Of a stretch of 64,000 nucleotides of DNA, positions 59,099 to 64,000 are shown one piece after another. The stretch spans positions 1 through 64,000 of the forward strand of contig JAWVFK010000015.1 in assembly GCA_033856175.1 (NCBI GenBank), in the 5' to 3' direction. The notes beneath the pieces are model-generated. The model was not told the DNA's origin. It saw only the letters and a program-made list of their open reading frames with translations, and made no database searches. Made by a program: the position numbers and the translations under genes. Position 1 is the stretch's first letter; every line of letters starts with the position of its first letter. Source of the DNA: JAWVFK01 sp033856175. GTDB lineage: Bacteria; Actinomycetota; Thermoleophilia; Solirubrobacterales; 70-9.

Positions 59099-62000
59099 TT
59101 GACTCGCAGCTCGTCCAACGAGCGAGGCCAATCGGTCCCTCGCTACTCGCCTGAGAAGGCCTACAAGCCGCGCGTGTCGCCGCCCAGCGTCGAGGACAAG
59201 GACGCCTGCGCGATCTACGCCTCGGTCCGCAAGGACGCGACGCCCAGCCACGCGCCTGTCGCGCTCGCGCTGACGGCGCTGCAGAAGATGCTCCACCGCG
59301 CCGGCAACGTCGACGGTGAGGGCGACGGCTGCGGCGTTCTCGTCGACATCCCGCGCAAGATCTGGGCCGAGGAGGTCCGCAGCGGCGGCCACAACCCGGC
59401 GCTGGCGCTGGAGGCCGGCTTCGCCGTTGCCCATGTCTTCATCGAGCGCTCCCAGGACCTCGACCGGGTTCGCCACGACGCCCGCGAGATCCTCGGCAAC
59501 GGCGGCTTCCGCGTCCTCGGCGAGCGGCTCGACGCCGTCAACTCGGCGGCGCTCGGGCCGACCGCGCGCGAGGATGAGCCGCACTTCTGGCAGATCGGCG
59601 GACTGATCGCCGACGTCGACAACGGCGAGCGCGTCCTCTTCGACCTGATGGTCGAGCTCGAGCGCCAGCTCGACGTCCACATCCCGTCGCTGTCGTCCGC
59701 GAGCTGCGTCTACAAGGTGATGGGGGCGCCGACCGTCCTCGGCGAGTACTACCCCGACCTCACCGACGAGCGCTTCGAGACCGTTAGCGTCCTCGGCCAC
59801 AACCGCTACTCGACCAACACCTGGCCCTCGTTCAAGCGCGTTCAGCCGTTCGGCGTCCTCGGCCACAACGGCGAGATCAACACGATCGCCCAGCTGCGCC
59901 AGGAGGCCGTGATGCTCGGCGTGCCGATCCAGCCGGGCTCCTCGGACTCCCAGGACCTCAACCGCACGATCGAGACGCTCGTCCGCCGCCGCGGCTTCAG
60001 CCTTGCCGAGGCGCTGGAGATGGTGCTGCCGCCGATCGTCGTCGAGATCAGGGCGATGCCCGAGGAGATGCACCGCTTCTACATGTACATGCGGCAGACG
60101 ATGGGGCCGTTCTCACAGGGCCCGGTCGCCCTGGTCTCGCGCCACGGCGACGAGTGCGTCTTCTCCGCCGACGCGCTCGGGCTACGGCCGCTGTGGCAGA
60201 TCGAGACCGGCGACGACTTCGTCTTCAGCTCCGAGCCCGGCGTCGTCTCGGTCCACGACATGGTCTCGGAGCCAAAGCCACTCGCTCCCGGCGAGAAGGT
60301 GCTCGTCGGCTCCGACCGCGATCAGCGGCGCTCGACGCTTCATCCCCACGATGAGCTGCAGCGGATCGTCCGCCAGCGCTGGCTCGAGCGCGCCGGGGTC
60401 GACGACGCCGGGCCCTATGACCGCGCCCTGAAGACCGGCGGGCCGCTGCAGGGCCACGAGATCCCCGGTTACGAGAAGGCCGGTCCCTCCGAGCCGGTCA
60501 AGGTCGACGATCGCGTCCTCGCCGGCTTCGGCTGGCAGCGCGATGACGTCAAGCTCGTCCAGCAGATGGCCTCCAACGGCGCCGAGCCGATCGGCTCGCT
60601 CGGCTACGACGGCCCGCTGGCGGCGCTCTCGCCCGAGCGCCAGAACCTCGCCGACTACTTCAAGGAGACCGTCGCCGTCGTCACCAACCCGGCGATCGAC
60701 CGCGAGCGCGAGATCGAGCACTTCTCGACTCGCACCGTCCTCGGCCGCCGGCCGGCGATCGACGACCCCGCCACCGACACCAAGACCGTCGAGACCTCCT
60801 TCCCGCTGATCCTCGGCGGCCATCACGAGATGGCGCCGCTCTCCGACGAGGTCTACCGCAAGATCGCCCGCGACCACAAGACCTACCTGCTCGAGGACCT
60901 CTGGGAGGCCTTCGGCAATCGCGCCGACGCTCTCGACATCTCGCTGCTGGAGTCGGAGACGACCAAGGGCGCGATCGAGCGGCTCAAGCAGGAGGCGGTG
61001 CGCAAGGTCCGCGACGGCGCCGAGCTTCTGGTTCTGACCGACCGCATCGTCTACGGAGGCGAGCGCCGCTACCTCGATCCGCACCTCGCGACCTCGGCGG
61101 TCGACCAGGCGCTGAAGCAGTTCCGCGTCGAGCCTGGCGAGGAGAATCTGCGCCGCCGCTGCGGCATCGTCCTGCGCTCGGCGGCGATCCGCAACGTCCA
61201 CGATGTCGTCGTCGCTCTCGGCCTCGGCGCCAACGCGGTCTGCCCCTACGTGATGCTCGAGGTGATCTGCGTCGAGGACTACCGCCAGGACGTCGACAAC
61301 CTCTGCGCGGCGCTGCGCAAGGGGATGGAGAAGGTGATCTCGACGATCGGCATCCACGAGGTCCGCGGCTACGCGCGCCAGTTCTCCTCGATCGGCCTCA
61401 AGCCCGAGCTCGCCGAGATCTTCCAGTCCGAGCACTTCGCCGCCTCCGCGCGGGCCGGCGTCGGCTTCGCCGAGCTCGACGGCGACACCGACGAGCGCCA
61501 CCTGATCCTCAAGGGCGAGACCGAGGCCAAGCCGGCGAAGACGTTCCGCTTCTACCCCAAGGTCTACAAGGCGGCGATCGCTGCGGCGACGGGCGCCGGC
61601 GACTACGCCGAGTACTCGGCCAAGGTTCGCGAGCTCGAGAAGCAGAGCCCGATCTCGATGCGCCACATCACCGGGCTGCGCTCGGACCGCGAGCCGATCG
61701 ACCCGGCCCAGGTCGACACCGGCGTCGGCCATCACGACTACCCGGTCGTGATCAGCTCGATGAGCTTCGGCTCGCAGTCGGAGCCGGCCTTCCGCGCCTA
61801 CGCCCAGGCGGCGAAGGCGATCAACATCCTCTGCATCAACGGCGAGGGCGGCGAGATCCGCGACATGTACGGCCAGTTCCGCAAGTGGCGCGGCCAGCAG
61901 GTCGCCTCGGGCCGCTTCGGCGTCTCGGCCGAGATGCTCAACTCCTCCTACGTCGCTGAGATCAAGATCGGCCAGGGCGCCAAGCCGGGCGAGGGCGGCC

Positions 62001-63769
62001 ACCTGCCGGGCAAGAAGGTCTCCGAGAAGGTCGCCGCGGCCCGTAACGCGGCGCCCGGCACCGACCTGATCTCGCCCTCGAACAACCACGACCTCTACTC
62101 GATCGAGGATCTCGCCGAGCTGATCGACGAGCTGAAGACGGTCAACCCCGACCTGCGCGTCTCGGTCAAGGTCCCGGTGGTGCCGAACATCGGCACGATC
62201 GGGCTGGGGATCGCCAAGGCGGGGGCCGACATCATCACGCTGTCCGGGTTCGAGGGCGGCACCGGCGCCGCCCGCCAGCACGCGCTGCGCCACGTCGGCC
62301 TGCCGTCGGACATCGGCACCCGCGCCGTCCACCGGGCGCTGATGGAGGCCGGCATCCGCAACCGCGTCGAGATCTGGGCCGACGGCGGCTATCGCCACGG
62401 CCACGACGTCGTCAAGCTGCACTGCATGGGGGCCAACCGCGTCGCCTTCGGCACGCTGGCGATGGTCTCGCTCGGCTGCACGATCTGCCGCGGCTGCCAA
62501 CTCGACACCTGCCACGTCGGCATCGCGACCCAGATCGAGAGCGTCGAGCAGGCCCAGGAGCACGGCCTGAAGAAGTTCACGCCGCAGATCGTCGACGAGG
62601 CCGCCGAGAGTTGCGCCCGCTTCTTCCAGGGCATCGGCGAGGAGGTGCGCGAGGTCGTCGCCTCGCTCGGCTACGACCGCGCCCAGGACCTCGTCGGCCG
62701 CTACGACCTGCTCGAGCAGATCGCCTACGAGGACCGCCTCGACCTCGCCGAGCTGATCACGCCGCTGGAGGAGTACCTCGACCTCGAGCCGCTCGACCTG
62801 CCCGTCGCCGAGGAGCTGATCGAGGCGCGCGCCGAGGCCGGCCTCGTCGTCGCCAAGCCGATCCGGATGGCGCCGAAGACGGCCTCGGCCGAGATCGCCG
62901 CGCTGGCGCCTGACATCTGCGGCGGCTCGCGCGTGACCAGCGAGTTCCCCCGCCCGACCGACGCCAACGACCGCGTACTCGGCACCGAGCTGGCCGGCGC
63001 GCTCTCACGCGCCCGCATCTATGGCGACGGCCCCGAGGCCTCCGAGGACACCCTCGCCGACCTCCACTTCAACGGCGGCTCGGTCGCCGGCCAGGGCTTC
63101 GGCGCCTTCAACGCCTACGGCGTCTCGATGCGGATCGAGGGCGGCGCCCAGGACGGCGTCGGCAAGACGATGCTCGGCGGCACGATCTCGATCCTCAAGG
63201 GCAAGGGCGCCGACGGCAAGCGCCTCAACGGCTCGGTCGGCAAATCGTTCGCCTACGGCGCCCAGCGCGGCCGCCTCTTCGTCCAGGGCTCCGCCGACTC
63301 ACGCTTCTGCATCCGCCTCTCAGGCGCCGATGTCGTCCTCGGCGGCGAGCCCGCCGAGCCGATCGACGACGCCCGCGGCTGCGTGGTCGATCGCGCCAAC
63401 GCCAAGGGCTTCGCCTTCGAGTACATGACCTCGGGCCGCGCCGTCGTCCTCGGCGACATCGGCCCCTGGGCCTGCGCCGGGATGACCGGCGGTCGCGTCT
63501 ACGTCAGGGTCAACGAGGACTGGAATCTCGACCGCGACACGATCGTCCGACGCCTCGGCGAGGGCGCGCTGGTCGAGCTCGTTCCGCTCGACCCCGAGGG
63601 CCTGCTCGACCTCGACGACCTGCTCGGCCACTACGCCGGCGAGCTTCGCGCCACCGACCAGGACGAGGAGGCCGACCGCGTCCTCGCCCTCGCCTCGGCC
63701 GCTGCGGACAACTTCCTGATGGTCGTCCCGCACAAGGTGCAGGCCGACCCGAGCATCTCGACGGAGTAG
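59099..63769 (+). CDS. gltB: Glutamate synthase large subunit
   Basis: 1556 residues; transfers glutamine amide nitrogen to 2-oxoglutarate. The class II amidotransferase domain begins after a ~36-residue propeptide, with Cys37 (KDACAIYASVRKD) as the likely nucleophile. The central domain and the FMN-binding synthase domain follow (HHDYPVVISSMSFGSQSEPA; EGGHLPGKKVSEKVA; LSGFEGGTGAARQH). The 3Fe-4S cysteines lie in CTICRGCQLDTCHVGIAT (~1127-1144), then a C-terminal beta-helix (GGSVAGQGFGAF). The TTG start has GGGAGG 8 nt upstream. gltD is not in the window. Confidence 0.96.
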   Translation: MTRSSSNERGQSVPRYSPEKAYKPRVSPPSVEDKDACAIYASVRKDATPSHAPVALALTALQKMLHRAGNVDGEGDGCGVLVDIPRKIWAEEVRSGGHNPALALEAGFAVAHVFIERSQDLDRVRHDAREILGNGGFRVLGERLDAVNSAALGPTAREDEPHFWQIGGLIADVDNGERVLFDLMVELERQLDVHIPSLSSASCVYKVMGAPTVLGEYYPDLTDERFETVSVLGHNRYSTNTWPSFKRVQPFGVLGHNGEINTIAQLRQEAVMLGVPIQPGSSDSQDLNRTIETLVRRRGFSLAEALEMVLPPIVVEIRAMPEEMHRFYMYMRQTMGPFSQGPVALVSRHGDECVFSADALGLRPLWQIETGDDFVFSSEPGVVSVHDMVSEPKPLAPGEKVLVGSDRDQRRSTLHPHDELQRIVRQRWLERAGVDDAGPYDRALKTGGPLQGHEIPGYEKAGPSEPVKVDDRVLAGFGWQRDDVKLVQQMASNGAEPIGSLGYDGPLAALSPERQNLADYFKETVAVVTNPAIDREREIEHFSTRTVLGRRPAIDDPATDTKTVETSFPLILGGHHEMAPLSDEVYRKIARDHKTYLLEDLWEAFGNRADALDISLLESETTKGAIERLKQEAVRKVRDGAELLVLTDRIVYGGERRYLDPHLATSAVDQALKQFRVEPGEENLRRRCGIVLRSAAIRNVHDVVVALGLGANAVCPYVMLEVICVEDYRQDVDNLCAALRKGMEKVISTIGIHEVRGYARQFSSIGLKPELAEIFQSEHFAASARAGVGFAELDGDTDERHLILKGETEAKPAKTFRFYPKVYKAAIAAATGAGDYAEYSAKVRELEKQSPISMRHITGLRSDREPIDPAQVDTGVGHHDYPVVISSMSFGSQSEPAFRAYAQAAKAINILCINGEGGEIRDMYGQFRKWRGQQVASGRFGVSAEMLNSSYVAEIKIGQGAKPGEGGHLPGKKVSEKVAAARNAAPGTDLISPSNNHDLYSIEDLAELIDELKTVNPDLRVSVKVPVVPNIGTIGLGIAKAGADIITLSGFEGGTGAARQHALRHVGLPSDIGTRAVHRALMEAGIRNRVEIWADGGYRHGHDVVKLHCMGANRVAFGTLAMVSLGCTICRGCQLDTCHVGIATQIESVEQAQEHGLKKFTPQIVDEAAESCARFFQGIGEEVREVVASLGYDRAQDLVGRYDLLEQIAYEDRLDLAELITPLEEYLDLEPLDLPVAEELIEARAEAGLVVAKPIRMAPKTASAEIAALAPDICGGSRVTSEFPRPTDANDRVLGTELAGALSRARIYGDGPEASEDTLADLHFNGGSVAGQGFGAFNAYGVSMRIEGGAQDGVGKTMLGGTISILKGKGADGKRLNGSVGKSFAYGAQRGRLFVQGSADSRFCIRLSGADVVLGGEPAEPIDDARGCVVDRANAKGFAFEYMTSGRAVVLGDIGPWACAGMTGGRVYVRVNEDWNLDRDTIVRRLGEGALVELVPLDPEGLLDLDDLLGHYAGELRATDQDEEADRVLALASAAADNFLMVVPHKVQADPSISTE

Positions 63770-63912
63770 CGATCTACAGGCGCTGGGTGACTCTGCCCGA
63801 GGAGCGCGGAGCCTGCCCGATGAGCTCCACAGAACGATGGTAAGGGCGAGGAGTTTGGATGGGGAGCAGGAGCTGGCCCGAAGCCTCGGACGGTTGCGGG
63901 CACGCCCGCCCC

Positions 63913-64000
63913 TCAGGGGCGGTAGGTGACGCGTTCGCAGGAGGGGCTGATCTGGTCCTGCTTGTCGGCGTGAACCAGGTCGATGCCTGCGTTGCAGCGG
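63913..64000 (-). CDS. C-terminal end of an unidentified gene
   Basis: On the minus strand an open frame enters from the window edge and stops with TGA at 63913-63915. The last residues read CNAGIDLVHADKQDQISPSC and then ERVTYRP. Two Cys suggest an extracytoplasmic protein, but nothing can be assigned. A hairpin (CGCCCC-TGA-GGGGCG) surrounds the stop. The 143 bp between it and gltB show no other gene. Confidence 0.5.
   Translation of the reverse strand, partial: RCNAGIDLVHADKQDQISPSCERVTYRP

Noticed and set aside
60182..62563. A 793-codon open frame on the minus strand opposite gltB
   Set aside because: It is the antisense shadow of a high-GC gene: composition is dominated by Ala/Arg/Leu/Asp, no motif is seen, and gltB on the plus strand has full domain structure.

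Overview
The window is very GC-rich bacterial chromosome and reads as a deep-branching actinobacterium, most likely class Thermoleophilia (Solirubrobacterales-like). This is inferred from gene content: CarD next to DisA, homologues of Bacillus Spo0H/SigH and actinobacterial lysine/threonine genes in one genome, a probable F420-type LLM oxidoreductase, many acyl-CoA dehydrogenases, and large secreted proline-rich or FG-GAP proteins. GTG and TTG starts are common. About a dozen genes carry a TANNNT box 6-7 nt before an ATG/GTG start, the signature of leaderless mRNA. No rRNA, insertion sequence, prophage or CRISPR array is visible.

Layout. 1-917 is the 3' end of a giant secreted protein gene whose paralogue lies complete at 22948-30405. 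1032-3046 holds an MFS exporter and a Uma2-type protein. 3091-16162 is a conserved housekeeping block (radA, disA, carD, ispD, PHP phosphatase, ispF, cysS, rlmB, sigH-like sigma factor), interrupted by an acyl-CoA ligase and a minus-strand lipid-metabolism group. Its order matches both the Bacillus radA-to-sigH block and the mycobacterial radA/disA/carD/ispD/ispF/cysS/rlmB block. It ends at a tRNA-Thr. 16615-22880 holds an iron-ADH/maleylacetate reductase-like enzyme, a PlsC-GpsA fusion, two ECF-like sigma factors, a rhomboid protease and a pterin dehydratase. 22948-33049 has the giant surface protein, a fused MNT-HEPN protein and a CNNM/CBS membrane protein.

33075-43807 is a fatty-acid or sterol-type beta-oxidation region: 3-hydroxyacyl-CoA dehydrogenase, thiolase, three acyl-CoA dehydrogenases (two forming an apparent heteromeric pair) and an LLM oxidoreductase. 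The same palindromic operator lies before the thiolase and, 8.5 kb away, before the third acyl-CoA dehydrogenase. 43985-46740 holds an M23 peptidoglycan hydrolase, a membrane protein behind a sigma-28-like promoter, and a hydrolase. 46779-57066 carries lysA-hom-thrC and thrB. thrC and thrB are separated by about 5.8 kb holding a candidate toxin-antitoxin pair, a large subtilase with FG-GAP repeats, and two thioredoxin-fold proteins. 57137-64000 holds an alpha/beta hydrolase, an orphan ParA, glutamate synthase large subunit, and the 3' end of an unidentified minus-strand gene.

The features most worth following are the giant paralogues with an in-frame dispersed repeat and a degenerate phosphoesterase domain, the TA-like pair inside the threonine genes, the single-chain MNT-HEPN protein, the PlsC-GpsA fusion, the shared operator, and the unusual start codons of carD and thrC. 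All assignments rest on reading motifs by eye; no database search was run.
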